NCBI GenBank assembly: GCA_016793095.1 | Contig: JAEUJQ010000060.1 | Location: 124,001-188,000 of the forward strand | Reading direction: 5' to 3' | Length of the DNA stretch: 64,000 nt | Source of the DNA: Myxococcaceae bacterium | GTDB lineage: Bacteria; Myxococcota; Myxococcia; Myxococcales; Myxococcaceae | Part shown: positions 34,816 to 46,088 of the stretch, piece after piece | How positions within the stretch are numbered: the first letter of the stretch is position 1 | Layout: every line of letters starts with the position of its first letter | The notes under the pieces: model-generated | Seen by the model: the letters and a program-made list of their open reading frames with translations, nothing else | Told to the model about the DNA's origin: nothing | Database searches by the model: none | Translations under genes and position numbers: made by a program

Positions 34816-36446
34816 CTCGAGGGCTCGGGCTCGTCGTGGCGATGGCGCTCCTGCTGCTGGGGGCCGCTGGCTGTTCACCCAAGGAGGCGAAGTACAGCCT
34901 CACGATCGTGACGACCGGCTGCGGCGGCGCCAACCCCTTTCAGGGCGTTCAGTTCGTGCGCATTCGGGTGCTCGGTGACGGCATCACCACGCCGCTCGAG
35001 GTGGTGGCGCCAGCCTCGTCGAAGTCGGCGGTGCTCCCTGACATCCCTGCTGGCTCCAACCGGGTGATCGAGGTGCGCGCCTACGACAACGATCCCACCG
35101 TGGGCGGGCGGGTCGTCTCCATCGGTCACACCCTGCCGTTCACCGTGCCCGATCTCATCGACGGCGCGATCCCCGAGGCCGAGCTGCAGAAGTCGGTGAT
35201 CCTGCGGCAGGTCGGGACGTGGACGCAGCCGGTCAGCCTCACCGAGCGCGAGCGGTGCCAGGCGATGGCGAGCGCCCGCGCAGCGCATACGGCCACGCTC
35301 TTGCCGAGCGGCAAGGTGCTGATCGCCGGTGGTTTCCACATTCCCTCGCCCAACGATCGGTTCCGCGTCTCGCTCGGCTTGACCGAGATCTTCGATCCCT
35401 CGACGGGCGTCTTCACGCCGGCGAAGGAGTTCTCGTTCATCGACACCAACAAGACAGAGACGAAGCTCTTCAAGGCGTTCCACACGGCGTCGCTGCTCCC
35501 GACCGCGCAGGTGCTGATCTGGGGCGGTGAGAAGTACTCGGTGATCAGCGGCGTGAACGTCGTCGCTCCCCAGTCCGAGGTCCTCGTGTACGACGTGGGC
35601 GCGAACAGGTTCAACGCCACCCAGCGTGGCACGGGGCCAGCCGCCATCCCGCGAACGCAGCATCAGGCGGTGGTGGACTCCGGTGGCCGGGTGCTGGTGG
35701 TCGGAGGCCTCAGGTTCAACTCGAGCGGCTCAGGGCCCCGGCTCATCCCGGTGAACGAGTTCGAGTGGTTCGACGCGAACGACCCGACGCCGCGGGTCCT
35801 CGAGACGGCGATGGTGAAGCGCGTGGATAGCGCCGCGGCCGCCGTCAACAAGGGCGAGTTCATCGCGGTCGCAGGAGGAACCGACGGCACGGCGCTGCGA
35901 GACGAGGTGGTCTTCTTCAAGTGGGAGGATCGAGGCTTCAAGCAGGTGACGCAGCAGGCGCCTCCGCGACTGGCAGCGCCCGGGCGTCGGAACGCGGCCG
36001 CGGTCAGCTTCCGCGACGGTGCCGACATGCTGGTGCTCGGCGGGTACAGCGACCCGACGGCGATCAGGCCCGTCCAGACCACCGAGATCGTGCAATCAGG
36101 CGTGGCGACGGTCGCGCGGGGTGCCGACATCGGCAGCCGGGGCGAGCTCTGCGCCGTCACCCTGAAGGACGGCAACACGGTGTTGGCGATCGGCGGGCGC
36201 ACCGCTGACATGGCCGGCATGATGGTCCGTTCGGACGCGACCACCATGATCGTCCGCAACGACGGGCGCGGCGGAACCACCGGACAGAACGGCCCGAGCC
36301 TCGCCGTCGCGCGCTACCTCCACACCTGCACGCTGCTGCACGATGGCTCGGTGCTCGTCACCGGCGGGCTCAACGAGACGCCGGCGAACCCCTCGGGTGA
36401 GGTGCTGAACGACGCGTGGATCTACACGCCCGTGCCCGCCGACTGA
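34809..36446 (+). CDS. Kelch-repeat lipoprotein
   Basis: A 545-residue lipoprotein with signal LGLVVAMALLLLGAAGC. After an Ig-like N-terminal part, seven or so Kelch-type blades follow: AHTATLLPSGKVLIAGG, FHTASLLPTAQVLIWGG, QAVVDSGGRVLVVGG, and near the end LHTCTLLHDGSVLVTGG. This makes a beta propeller, as in many Myxococcota surface lipoproteins. Two GTG codons (34809 and 34812) can start it; the latter overlaps the upstream stop. Function unknown, probably binding. Confidence 0.82.
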   Translation: MVTRGLGLVVAMALLLLGAAGCSPKEAKYSLTIVTTGCGGANPFQGVQFVRIRVLGDGITTPLEVVAPASSKSAVLPDIPAGSNRVIEVRAYDNDPTVGGRVVSIGHTLPFTVPDLIDGAIPEAELQKSVILRQVGTWTQPVSLTERERCQAMASARAAHTATLLPSGKVLIAGGFHIPSPNDRFRVSLGLTEIFDPSTGVFTPAKEFSFIDTNKTETKLFKAFHTASLLPTAQVLIWGGEKYSVISGVNVVAPQSEVLVYDVGANRFNATQRGTGPAAIPRTQHQAVVDSGGRVLVVGGLRFNSSGSGPRLIPVNEFEWFDANDPTPRVLETAMVKRVDSAAAAVNKGEFIAVAGGTDGTALRDEVVFFKWEDRGFKQVTQQAPPRLAAPGRRNAAAVSFRDGADMLVLGGYSDPTAIRPVQTTEIVQSGVATVARGADIGSRGELCAVTLKDGNTVLAIGGRTADMAGMMVRSDATTMIVRNDGRGGTTGQNGPSLAVARYLHTCTLLHDGSVLVTGGLNETPANPSGEVLNDAWIYTPVPAD

Positions 36447-36495
36447 CCTGTCTCCGGCGCGTAACCGAGCGACGCGCTCGTTCGTACCTGTCCGC

Positions 36496-37041
36496 ATGCG
36501 CACCCGGTGGAGTCCGCTCGTCATGGCAGGCCTGCTCGCGTGTGGCGGGGCGCCTGCGCCCGGAACCTCGACGCCGACCGCCGACGGAGGGACCCTGACG
36601 TGGACGCCGGGACAGTACCCGCTCGAGCTGATCACCGAGGCGCAGGGCTGGCGCCAGGTGCTGCCCACGACATGGGCGGGCACCGGAGGGCACTCGGGCC
36701 AGCGGGTGCGCGGCATGTTCAACGCCGTCGCGGCCCCAACCTACGACTCCATGACCGAGCCCGTGCAGTTCGCGGTCGGGAGCGTCATCGCCAAGGCGGT
36801 GGTCGCCGGTGACGCCACCCCGCTCGATCAGGCCACCCGGTACTACTTCATGCGCAAGGAGCCCGCCGGCTGGGACCCCGCCAACAACGACTGGTCGTGG
36901 GCCGTGGCGAACCGGAGCGGCGCCACCTGGAGCTACTCGACGATGGGGCGGTCGGGGCTGTGTTCAGGCTGCCATCAGGCCGACGCCCGCTGGGACTTCG
37001 CGCGCACCGTGCAGGTGTTCAGAACGCAGACGCCGCCGTGA
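36496..37041 (+). CDS. Lipoprotein with cytochrome P460-like heme domain
   Basis: A 181-residue lipoprotein (WSPLVMAGLLACG). The C-terminal domain has RYYFMRKEPAGWDPANNDW then the heme motif CSGCH, then QADARWDFARTVQVF. This order fits the cytochrome P460 family, whose members bind a Lys-crosslinked or c-type heme and oxidise hydroxylamine or detoxify NO in known cases. The function here is not shown. It ends next to a non-coding repeat region and stands alone on the plus strand. Confidence 0.78.
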   Translation: MRTRWSPLVMAGLLACGGAPAPGTSTPTADGGTLTWTPGQYPLELITEAQGWRQVLPTTWAGTGGHSGQRVRGMFNAVAAPTYDSMTEPVQFAVGSVIAKAVVAGDATPLDQATRYYFMRKEPAGWDPANNDWSWAVANRSGATWSYSTMGRSGLCSGCHQADARWDFARTVQVFRTQTPP

Positions 37042-37204
37042 CGTCCCTGCAGGGCCGAGCGAGCCGCCGAGGAGAGCGAGGGCTCATCGCAGGCGCGCAG
37101 GCTCACACCAATTCCCGGGCCGCCGCGTCTGAGCACGCCGAGCCAAGCACTCAGCCGCCGAGTGGGCCGGGCTCGACGGACGAACAGCCACACCACCACG
37201 CGTG

Positions 37205-37560
37205 TGGCGGCGCCGCGTCACGGCGATTCCCGGGCCAGGTCGTCGCGCCTGGTCACCCCCAGCTCCGCAGGCGCCGCGTCACAGCGATCCCTTCAGTGCA
37301 CCATCGCGTGCTGATCACGCCCAGCTCCGCAGGCGCCGCGTTACCCTGATTCCCGGTCGCCTCATCACGCCCAGCTCCGCAGGCGGCGCCGTGCCCGTGT
37401 CGCCTCATCTCGGCCAGCTCCGCAAGCACCGCTGCGTCACGGCGAGTCCTGGCGCGCCTCATCGCGACGTGATCACGCCCAGCCCCGCAAGCGCCGCGAC
37501 GTCAGGGCGATTCCGGTTCCTCATCGCGTCCTGATCACACCCAGGTCTGCAAGCACCGCG
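37205..37560. repeat. Decayed tandem array of a gene's 3' end
   Basis: Six imperfect copies of the core GATCACGCCCAGCTCCGCAG-GCGCCGCG (37251, 37313, 37363, 37405, 37471, 37533, spacing 42-66 bases). The last copy is the 3' coding end of the adjacent minus-strand gene, whose final residues VLADLGVIRT are encoded by it; older copies on the minus strand still read AELGVI-like. Each unit ends with a variable tail and a G-C-G-A-T-T-CC-like box. The upstream part (37042-37204) is also gene-free and holds only weaker scraps of the same motif. Confidence 0.7.
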
Positions 37561-38066
37561 GCCGGCACCCGGTGCCCCTCGAGCAGGTACCAGTCGGCGC
37601 TCAGCGGCTCGGCGCGCACGCGGCGCAGATCGAAGAGCGTGTCACCGAGCCTGAGCCAGTCGCCGTGCCGTTCGCGCACCGCCCCGCCCGAGCGGATCGC
37701 CCACACCACGAGGCCCACCGTCATGATCGACGCCGCCGCGATGCGGCCGATGAGCAGCCCGAGCAGGGCCGCGAGGCTGATGAAGAGCGCGGGCACGAGC
37801 GCCCGGCCGCGGGACCGGGGCACGACGATCACCCGCTGCAGCAGCAGCGCGTCGAGCCACCACGGGAGTTGCTCGGGGCCCGCCCGATCGGCGCTCCGCC
37901 CGGTGAGCGCCGCGAGCCGCGTGACGACTCGCTGAAGAGCAGCCTGATCGCTGGCGAGCTCGATGGCTGGCGGCACCGTTCGTCGCAGGGCCTCGACGCG
38001 ATCCATCCGCGCCTCCGAGAGGGCCGCCTCGAGGGCGGCGAGCCAGCCTCGCGCCTCGGCCGACAT
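37521..38066 (-). CDS. Small two-TM membrane protein
   Basis: A 181-residue protein. The first 95 residues are helical and polar (RGWLAALEAALSEARMDRVE), then two hydrophobic segments (ALVPALFISLAALLGLLIG and AAASIMTVGLVVWAIRSGG), then a C-terminal domain ending WYLLEGHRVPAAVLADLGVI. Start ATG lies two bases after the stop of the PHP-domain lipoprotein. The 3' end of this gene is the template of the tandem array that follows it. Function unknown. Confidence 0.68.
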   Translation of the reverse strand: MSAEARGWLAALEAALSEARMDRVEALRRTVPPAIELASDQAALQRVVTRLAALTGRSADRAGPEQLPWWLDALLLQRVIVVPRSRGRALVPALFISLAALLGLLIGRIAAASIMTVGLVVWAIRSGGAVRERHGDWLRLGDTLFDLRRVRAEPLSADWYLLEGHRVPAAVLADLGVIRTR

Positions 38067-38068
38067 GC

Positions 38069-41000
38069 TCAGTGCTCGTGGCGCAGCAGCGCGCGCAGCA
38101 TCTCGTCGAGCTGCTCGCCAGTCGGCACGACGCGGGAGGTGGATCTCGCCGGCGGGGGGAGCAGCAGCGGGCTGCCCGGCTGTAGCGGGAACCGGTCGTA
38201 GGCCCCCGAGCCGTCGGCGTCGACGAGGATCGCGTTGGTGAACGCCTCGGCGCGGTTGTCGGTAGGGCGGCAGACGCCGTTGGTGCAGCGCACGCCCGTC
38301 CAGGCCATCGGGGCCAGCGGGCGCGCCGCGCTGCTCGAGCGCACCATCGCGACGTACCAGGTGTCGGCGGCGGGCGTGACGGTGAAGCGCTCGGTGACGT
38401 GCACGCGGCGGGCAGAGAAGCCGTTGAGGCCCGGCACCGGCTCGACGGTGAGGGTGCCGATCGGCAGCTCGCGCCGCGCGAGCGTGCGAGACGGTGGCCA
38501 GTCGGAGTTCGAGACGCCGTTCACCGCCTCGCGTCCCGGGGCGTGGGTGTGGACCTCGATGGCGTCGAACTGCATCCACTCCGGGGCCTGCACCTCGACG
38601 GTGAGCTCGACGGGGGTGTTTGCGGGGAGCGAGAGGGTGTCGCCGATCGCTGCCGTCGCTCCCTGGCCGTCCTGGCGCTTCGCGGTGAGGGTGATGAAGG
38701 GGCCCGAGGAGCCGACGGCGCGGTGCTGCTTCATCGCGGCGGTGAAGAGGGCAGGGGTGAAGCGCGCTGGCGTCGCGTCGGCGCCCAGGTACAGCCAGGT
38801 GCGGCCGTAGCCGCCCGTGGTGGCGTCGCGATCGTGCGTGTCGGACACGCCGGTCGCGGTCTTCACCCAGCCGCGCGAGAGGAACGTCATCCAGTCGTTG
38901 GCGACGGCGAGGCTGGCCGACGTGCCGTTCATCAGCTCGATCGCGTCGAAGTCGAGCGAGAAGAGCTTCGTGTCGCTGGCGGTCGCCGCCGGGTTGGCCT
39001 CCATGCGGAAGGTCGCCGGGTTCGCCGCGGAGGTGCCGCGCGCCGTGTCCACCTTGAGCTGAGACAGGGACGCGCCCTGGCCGCCCCGCGGGTGGTTCAT
39101 CTGGATGACGGCGTCGGGCCAGGCGCCCCGGAGCCCCGAGAAGAGCTGGTCGAGCCTCAGCGAGGGGCCGTCGCCGCCCGCCCAGTCGAACGGCGCGCCC
39201 CCCGGTCCCTCGCGCACGGTGAGGGGAAACGCGTTCTGATGGCCGTAGTCGAAGGGCGTCACCTCACAGCCGATCAACGACGCCATCGAGCCCTCGAGGC
39301 CCAGCTCGCGGACGACGGGCGCGAAGTCGGTGATGAAGTCGTGATCGGTGGACACCATGACGTCGACACCCTCGGCGGCGAAGGACGCGACCCGCACCGC
39401 GTTCGGCACCGAGCTGTCGGGGCTACCGACGGCGTGCACGTGCAGGTCGGCGCTGATCCACCCGGTGGTGTCGACGACCTGCGCGAGGGTGACGTCGAGC
39501 CTCGCGTCGGTGGTGGAGAGATCGACCGCCTGTCCGCGGCCGGGGAAGGTGTCGGGCCAGGCGGAGTACTCGGGGCCCCGGGTGACGAAGATCTCATAGG
39601 CGCCAGGCGGGAGCGGGAGCTGCGTCGTCCCCGAGGCGGGCACGAAGGCGATGGCCTGCACGTCGCTGGGCGTGGGCTCGATCGCGAAGAACGCCCTGAG
39701 CTTCGCGATCTCGTTCGGGCAGACCCCCGAGGGGCACTTCACGACGACCTTGGCCGTGAGCGGCCGCATGAACGGATCGCGCACCGAGACGGTCAGCGTG
39801 CGGCGCGCACCCTGCCGCACCGTCACCTGGGCCTCGCCCGTGGTCGGGGCGGCGACGTCGATCGGGTTCTCGAGCGCGACCCCATACGCGCCGGTCGAGA
39901 CGCGGTAGTTGCCCACCGGAACGTCGAAGCGGGCCTTGCCCGCCGCGTCGGCGATGGCCAGCGTGACCGGCTTCTGCGTCTCGGCGCCGTACACGGCGAT
40001 CCGTCCCTGCGGCACGGGCTGACCTGCTCCGTCGAGCACCGTCACGTCGAGGCGAGAGCGCGGCGCCGCGTCGAGCGCGAGCATGCCGGCCTGCACCCGC
40101 GCGAGATCCTGCTCGACGAAGAAGTCCCGCAGGAAGAGGCGGGGCTGGACGGGCAGGATCCCGACCGCGCCCACCGGCTCGCGGCTCGTCGAGGTCCACG
40201 AGAGCAGGCCGTCACGGTCCTTCCCCTCCGACAGGACCCCGACGACGCCCGCGATGGACAGCACCGCGTTGGTCGCCACCGTCTTGCGATCGCGGGTGGA
40301 GTAGCTGCGGTAGCCGTAGGCGACGCCGCTCGCCTGGTAGCCGAACCAGGTGGAGGGATCGACGAGGCAGTCGGCCGCGCCGAGCCCGTTCGCGCAGCCC
40401 TGCGGGTTGAAGAACTCGGTCTCGCCGCCGCTGTCGATCAGATCGCCCACCATCGTGGTGATCGGGGTGCTGCCCTCGTTGCAGAACGCGCTCAACAGGC
40501 GCACGCGCGTCTCTCCGGGTGAGAGGACGTAGTACGTCGTGACGAGCAGCGGCACGGCGGTGTTCGGGTCGCTGCGCAGCTCGACCGCGCCGAGGTACTC
40601 GTTCAAGACGTTGGTGACGTTGATGTAGTCGAGCACGGCGTCCTTGCCGGTGGCCGCGACGACCGCGTAGCCGCCCTTCGAGCCGTCTTCGAGGATCTCG
40701 ACCTTCGTCACCGCCGGCGTGCGCCCGAACGCGTAGAGCGGCGCGAGCTTGCCGAAGGCGTCACGGCCAGCCTCGCCGGCAGCGCGCACGAGATCGGCGT
40801 CGATGATCGCGCCCCCGTACGGCGTCGGTGAGATGGTGCGGGTCGGCTGCTGGATCACGACGCGGATCTTGTCGTTCGACAAGGCGACGTCACCCGCGCG
40901 CGCCTGAGCGAAGCCCCCGCCGATCAGCTCCGCGGCGCCCTCGATCACCTTCGCGTTCGCGCCGGTGCCGAGCTTCGCGAAGAGCTGGAGCTCGTCGAGC

Positions 41001-41095
41001 TTCACCTCGCAGCGCGTGGGCGGATCTGGGGGAGGGAGGGGCTTCGGTGGGCAGGCCAGGAGGGCGGGGAGGACGAGCAGGGCGAGGCGCTTCAC
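38069..41095 (-). CDS. PHP-domain lipoprotein (CehA/McbA-like)
   Basis: A 1008-residue lipoprotein (KRLALLVLPALLACPP). Residues 40-530 hold two or three beta-sandwich segments, including a carboxypeptidase-regulatory-like block (SVRDPFMRPLTAKVVV). From about 545 comes a PHP metal site: ISADLHVHAVGS, STDHDF, GCEVTPFDYGHQN, QMNHPRGGQG and SDTHDRD. This order is that of the CehA/McbA family (carbaryl esterase-like) of polymerase-and-histidinol-phosphatase fold hydrolases. The lipid anchor puts it on the envelope. Substrate unknown. It starts a two-gene operon with the small membrane protein. Confidence 0.82.
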   Translation of the reverse strand: MKRLALLVLPALLACPPKPLPPPDPPTRCEVKLDELQLFAKLGTGANAKVIEGAAELIGGGFAQARAGDVALSNDKIRVVIQQPTRTISPTPYGGAIIDADLVRAAGEAGRDAFGKLAPLYAFGRTPAVTKVEILEDGSKGGYAVVAATGKDAVLDYINVTNVLNEYLGAVELRSDPNTAVPLLVTTYYVLSPGETRVRLLSAFCNEGSTPITTMVGDLIDSGGETEFFNPQGCANGLGAADCLVDPSTWFGYQASGVAYGYRSYSTRDRKTVATNAVLSIAGVVGVLSEGKDRDGLLSWTSTSREPVGAVGILPVQPRLFLRDFFVEQDLARVQAGMLALDAAPRSRLDVTVLDGAGQPVPQGRIAVYGAETQKPVTLAIADAAGKARFDVPVGNYRVSTGAYGVALENPIDVAAPTTGEAQVTVRQGARRTLTVSVRDPFMRPLTAKVVVKCPSGVCPNEIAKLRAFFAIEPTPSDVQAIAFVPASGTTQLPLPPGAYEIFVTRGPEYSAWPDTFPGRGQAVDLSTTDARLDVTLAQVVDTTGWISADLHVHAVGSPDSSVPNAVRVASFAAEGVDVMVSTDHDFITDFAPVVRELGLEGSMASLIGCEVTPFDYGHQNAFPLTVREGPGGAPFDWAGGDGPSLRLDQLFSGLRGAWPDAVIQMNHPRGGQGASLSQLKVDTARGTSAANPATFRMEANPAATASDTKLFSLDFDAIELMNGTSASLAVANDWMTFLSRGWVKTATGVSDTHDRDATTGGYGRTWLYLGADATPARFTPALFTAAMKQHRAVGSSGPFITLTAKRQDGQGATAAIGDTLSLPANTPVELTVEVQAPEWMQFDAIEVHTHAPGREAVNGVSNSDWPPSRTLARRELPIGTLTVEPVPGLNGFSARRVHVTERFTVTPAADTWYVAMVRSSSAARPLAPMAWTGVRCTNGVCRPTDNRAEAFTNAILVDADGSGAYDRFPLQPGSPLLLPPPARSTSRVVPTGEQLDEMLRALLRHEH

Positions 41096-41197
41096 AAAGG
41101 CGCAGCGTAGCCCAGGCGAGCGCCAGGGCGCCCGGTCGTCCGAAGCAGTCGGCGCCGGAGGACACTTCGCCCGGGCGGTGTAATAGCCTCGCTGGAG

Positions 41198-41791
41198 ATG
41201 TCGCCGCGCACCGACGAAGAGCGGCTCGCCGCCGTCGAGTCCATGTTCCGCACTCGCGCGGTGGAGTCACCGCCCGACGAGCACGGCACCCGCACCATCT
41301 GGCACCGCGGGCCGAAGGGCGCCGAGCTCGTCACCGACATCGACGAGAGCGGCCGGGTCACCCGACAGGAGCTGGCGCTGTTCGACGACGTGCTCGTCTG
41401 GTCCGGAGGGAAGCTGAAGACTGGCCAGGCACGCGAGCGCGGCGAGCGGCGCCCGCGCCCGTCCGACGGGCTCACCTGGGACGACGAACCCGGCGCCGAA
41501 CGCCTCGAGCGCATCGGCCGCTCGCTCAAGAAGTACCGGGGCGTCGATCGGTTCGTTCAGCACGTGCGCGACGTGCTGGGCGTGAGCGACGACGCAGCCC
41601 CACCCCTCGACGCGCCCGTCACCGGCAGCGCGGAGGCGGCGCGGGAAGCGCTGGCCCACGCCGAGGCCCGGCGGCGGGAGCGCGAGCGTCAGTCGGCGCG
41701 GACGAAGCAGCTGGCCATCGCCGCGTTCGCGGTCGGCGCCGCGCTCGCGATCGGCGGGCTCGTGATGCTGTGGCTGTCGACGGGTTCGTGA
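41198..41791 (+). CDS. Tail-anchored protein of unknown function
   Basis: A 197-residue protein. Residues 1-160 are polar; a conserved-looking block (RTIWHRGPKGAELVTDIDE, then GRVTRQELALFDDVLVW) lies at 31-70. A basic helix (ARRRERERQSARTKQ) leads into a single C-terminal membrane segment (LAIAAFAVGAALAIGGLVM). This is the layout of a tail-anchored protein with its body in the cytoplasm. It precedes the aminotransferase gene by 13 bases, so they may be cotranscribed. No family recognised. Confidence 0.65.
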   Translation: MSPRTDEERLAAVESMFRTRAVESPPDEHGTRTIWHRGPKGAELVTDIDESGRVTRQELALFDDVLVWSGGKLKTGQARERGERRPRPSDGLTWDDEPGAERLERIGRSLKKYRGVDRFVQHVRDVLGVSDDAAPPLDAPVTGSAEAAREALAHAEARRRERERQSARTKQLAIAAFAVGAALAIGGLVMLWLSTGS

Positions 41792-41804
41792 GAGACAGGG
41801 CCCC

Positions 41805-42989
41805 ATGCACCCCGAGAGCGCCCGCGTCGCTGGCTTCGGCACCACGATCTTCACCGAGATCTCCCGCCTCGCCATCCAGGAGAAGGCCGTCAACCTCGGC
41901 CAGGGGTTCCCCGACTTCGACGGCCCCGACGAGGTGAAGCAGGCGGCGATCGAGGCGATCCGGGCGGGCGTCAACCAGTACGGCGTCACCACCGGCAGCC
42001 CGGTGCTGCGCCAGGCGATCGTCGAGCACGCGAAGCGCTTCTACGGCCAGGTGCTCGACCCCGAGAAGCAGGTGACCGTCACGAGCGGCGCGACGGAGGC
42101 GATCTTCGACGCGGTGATGGGGCTGATCGACCCGGGCGACGAGGTCGTGCTCTTCGAGCCGTACTACGACTCGTACCTGGCGAGCGTCCAGATGGCCGGA
42201 GGGGTGCCGCGCTTCGTTCAGCTGCGGCCTCCCGAGACCGCCGAAGGCGCCTGGTGGTTCGACGAAGCCGAGCTGCGCGCGGCGTTCTCGTCGAAGACGA
42301 GGCTGGTGATCGTCAACACCCCGCACAACCCGACCGGCAAGCTCTTCACCCGCCACGAGCTCGAGCTGATTCACGGGCTGGTCGCGCGGCACGGCGCCAC
42401 GCTGCTGTCGGACGAGGTCTACGAGCACCTCGTCTATCCCCCAGCCACGCACCTGCGCCCTGCGACGCTGCAGCCCGAGCACACGCTGACGATCTCGAGC
42501 GGCGGCAAGTCGTTCTCGTTCACGGGGTGGAAGATCGGCTGGGCGATGGGCCCCGAGGCGCTGGTCCGCGCGACCCAGAAGGCGCACCAGTGGGTCACCT
42601 TCGCGGTCGCACACCCGTTCCAGGTCGCCATCGCCGCGGCGCTGCGCCTGCCGGACTCGTACTTCGCGGACTTCGTGGGCCAGTACCAGCGGCGGCGCGA
42701 TCTGCTGGTGGATGGGCTGCGCCGCGCGGGCTTCTCACCCTTCGTCCCGCACGGCAGCTACTTCGTCATGGCGGGCACCGGCGCCCACCGTCGGCAGGGC
42801 GAGGACGACGGCGCCTTCTGTCGCCGGCTCGTCACCGAGGCCAGGGTCGCGGCCATTCCCCCGTCGGTCTTCTTCTCGCCTGCGCACGCGCCCTCGGTGC
42901 ACCACCTCGCGCGCTTCGCGTTCTGCAAGACCGATCCGGTGCTGCTCGAGGGCATTCGCCGGCTCGAGGCGTGGGCGACGCAGCGCTGA
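41805..42989 (+). CDS. PLP-dependent aminotransferase, class I/II (YbdL-like)
   Basis: A 394-residue protein. LGQGFPDFDGP, TPHNPTGKLF and the PLP Lys in SSGGKSFSFTGWKIGW are the fold I aminotransferase blocks; the Arg that binds the carboxylate is in LARFAFCKT. The ISRLA-VNLGQGFPDF start resembles methionine and kynurenine aminotransferases of the YbdL/KAT group. It converts an amino acid to its 2-oxo acid with 2-oxoglutarate; exact substrate unknown. ATG 13 bases after the tail-anchored gene. Confidence 0.88.
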   Translation: MHPESARVAGFGTTIFTEISRLAIQEKAVNLGQGFPDFDGPDEVKQAAIEAIRAGVNQYGVTTGSPVLRQAIVEHAKRFYGQVLDPEKQVTVTSGATEAIFDAVMGLIDPGDEVVLFEPYYDSYLASVQMAGGVPRFVQLRPPETAEGAWWFDEAELRAAFSSKTRLVIVNTPHNPTGKLFTRHELELIHGLVARHGATLLSDEVYEHLVYPPATHLRPATLQPEHTLTISSGGKSFSFTGWKIGWAMGPEALVRATQKAHQWVTFAVAHPFQVAIAAALRLPDSYFADFVGQYQRRRDLLVDGLRRAGFSPFVPHGSYFVMAGTGAHRRQGEDDGAFCRRLVTEARVAAIPPSVFFSPAHAPSVHHLARFAFCKTDPVLLEGIRRLEAWATQR

Positions 42990-43005
42990 CGCCCCGGCAC
43001 TGGCG

Positions 43006-43035
43006 CCCGGCTGCGCTCCACCCGGCTGCGCTCCG
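43006..43035. repeat. Two tandem copies of a 15-base unit
   Basis: The unit CCCGGCTGCGCTCC followed by A or G occurs twice in a row in the gap before the acyl-CoA mutase gene. The gap of 84 bases holds no other clear signal. Confidence 0.6.
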
Positions 43036-43073
43036 TCTGGCCGCTCGCGGGCCCCGATGCTATCTGCTCCCGC

Positions 43074-44873
<1,800 letters not shown>

Positions 44874-44963
44874 GCGCGTCAAGCGGAACTCGTAGCGCGG
44901 GCGCCAGCCCGGCCCGCGCGTCTGCTCGCGTTCGCGTTCTGGCGAGGTACAGTCAGCTCCGCC

Positions 44964-46088
44964 GTGCCGACGCTCCGCTGCTGCTTCGTGATCTACACCG
45001 ATGGAGGCGTGCCGACCGACGCCTTCGCGCCTCCCAACAGCGGCACGCGCGTCACCCTGCAGGAGCTGTCTGAGCTCGTCATCCCGGCGCGCACCGACGA
45101 GCTCTTCGGCCCGCACGTCCAGGCGTTCTCACGCTTCACCCCCCGTCGTGGGTTCCTGCTCGCCCTCTCGCGCGTCGTGCGCGGCGGCGCGGGGTCGTTC
45201 TTCCATGACGCCCGCCGCGTCTTCCTCGAGGCCTCGTCGGGGCTGCGCGGCTTCGGCTTCGACGTGCTGCGGCTGTGGCCGTTCCCGCTCGAGTCGGCGT
45301 CCGAGGCGCTCCCCGACGAGCCCCTGGCGGAAGATCTGTTCTCGGTCGGGTTCACCGAGATGGGCGAGCATGGCTTCCGGGCCGAGACCGTCGGGTTGTC
45401 GAAGCTCGATCAGCGCGAGGTGAGCTTCGAGTTCCGGGGGCGCGAGCTGCTCGAAGACGCCGCGCTGATGTGCGGGCACCTCGCCGACTGGGCGATGGAG
45501 CAGGGTCACCGCGTACAGCACGGACAGTCGATGGCGTATGGCTTCGATCTGCTCACCTTCTTCGCCGCCGAGGGCGACGCCGGCGGGCCCTTCCGTGGGT
45601 GGCACCCGCCGATGATCCAGAAGCTGCTGCCCCCCGAGGTCTTCCCCGGCGTGGGGGTGCTCGAGGTGCAGACGGTCGAGGAGGCGCGCGGCGAACGACA
45701 GCCGCTCACGGTGCCCCTCATCCGCGCGCTCGAGCAGCGCCTCATCCTCGAGGAGTACGATCTGACGGGCGACGCGCCCTTCCACTCGGCGACCGCGAAG
45801 GTGCGGGGCTTCGTGCACGCGCTGCGCGCCCTGACGGCGGTGCGCGAGGAGCCCGTGGCGTCGAAAGACTCCGGCTGGCGGCTCACCAGCCGGACCACGC
45901 ACGACGGGCCACCCGAGGGCGTCATGAGCCTCGCGGAGATCGCGAACCGCGTGCCTGAGATCATCCGCTATCTCGCCTTGCCGCCCGGCGTCCGGCTCGA
46001 GTGGGACACCGAGGGCCGGCTGACGGTGGACGCCTCGAAGGCCCACGCGGCGCTCGACGAAGACGAAGCCGATGACGATCTCGACTGA
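44964..46088 (+). CDS. Protein of unknown function within the mutase operon
   Basis: A 374-residue protein, GTG start, not recognised. It has no signal peptide, no membrane helix and a strongly acidic C-terminus ([14 protein letters not shown]). Ordered blocks include LRCCFVIYTDGGVP at the start, FRPGAGSFFHDARRVF-like sequence near 75, and the HGQSMAYGFDLLTFF region near 190. It overlaps the following methyltransferase by 17 bases, and the mutase gene ends 90 bases upstream. A role in acyl-CoA metabolism or in activating the mutase is only inferred from position. Confidence 0.66.
   Translation: MPTLRCCFVIYTDGGVPTDAFAPPNSGTRVTLQELSELVIPARTDELFGPHVQAFSRFTPRRGFLLALSRVVRGGAGSFFHDARRVFLEASSGLRGFGFDVLRLWPFPLESASEALPDEPLAEDLFSVGFTEMGEHGFRAETVGLSKLDQREVSFEFRGRELLEDAALMCGHLADWAMEQGHRVQHGQSMAYGFDLLTFFAAEGDAGGPFRGWHPPMIQKLLPPEVFPGVGVLEVQTVEEARGERQPLTVPLIRALEQRLILEEYDLTGDAPFHSATAKVRGFVHALRALTAVREEPVASKDSGWRLTSRTTHDGPPEGVMSLAEIANRVPEIIRYLALPPGVRLEWDTEGRLTVDASKAHAALDEDEADDDLD

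Noticed and set aside
37205-37560. CRISPR-like array
   Set aside because: Spacing is irregular (42-66 bases), the repeats are degenerate and unlike CRISPR repeats, and they match the 3' end of the adjacent gene.
38399-40522. Plus-strand open frame opposite the PHP lipoprotein
   Set aside because: Antisense to a lipoprotein with a complete PHP motif set.
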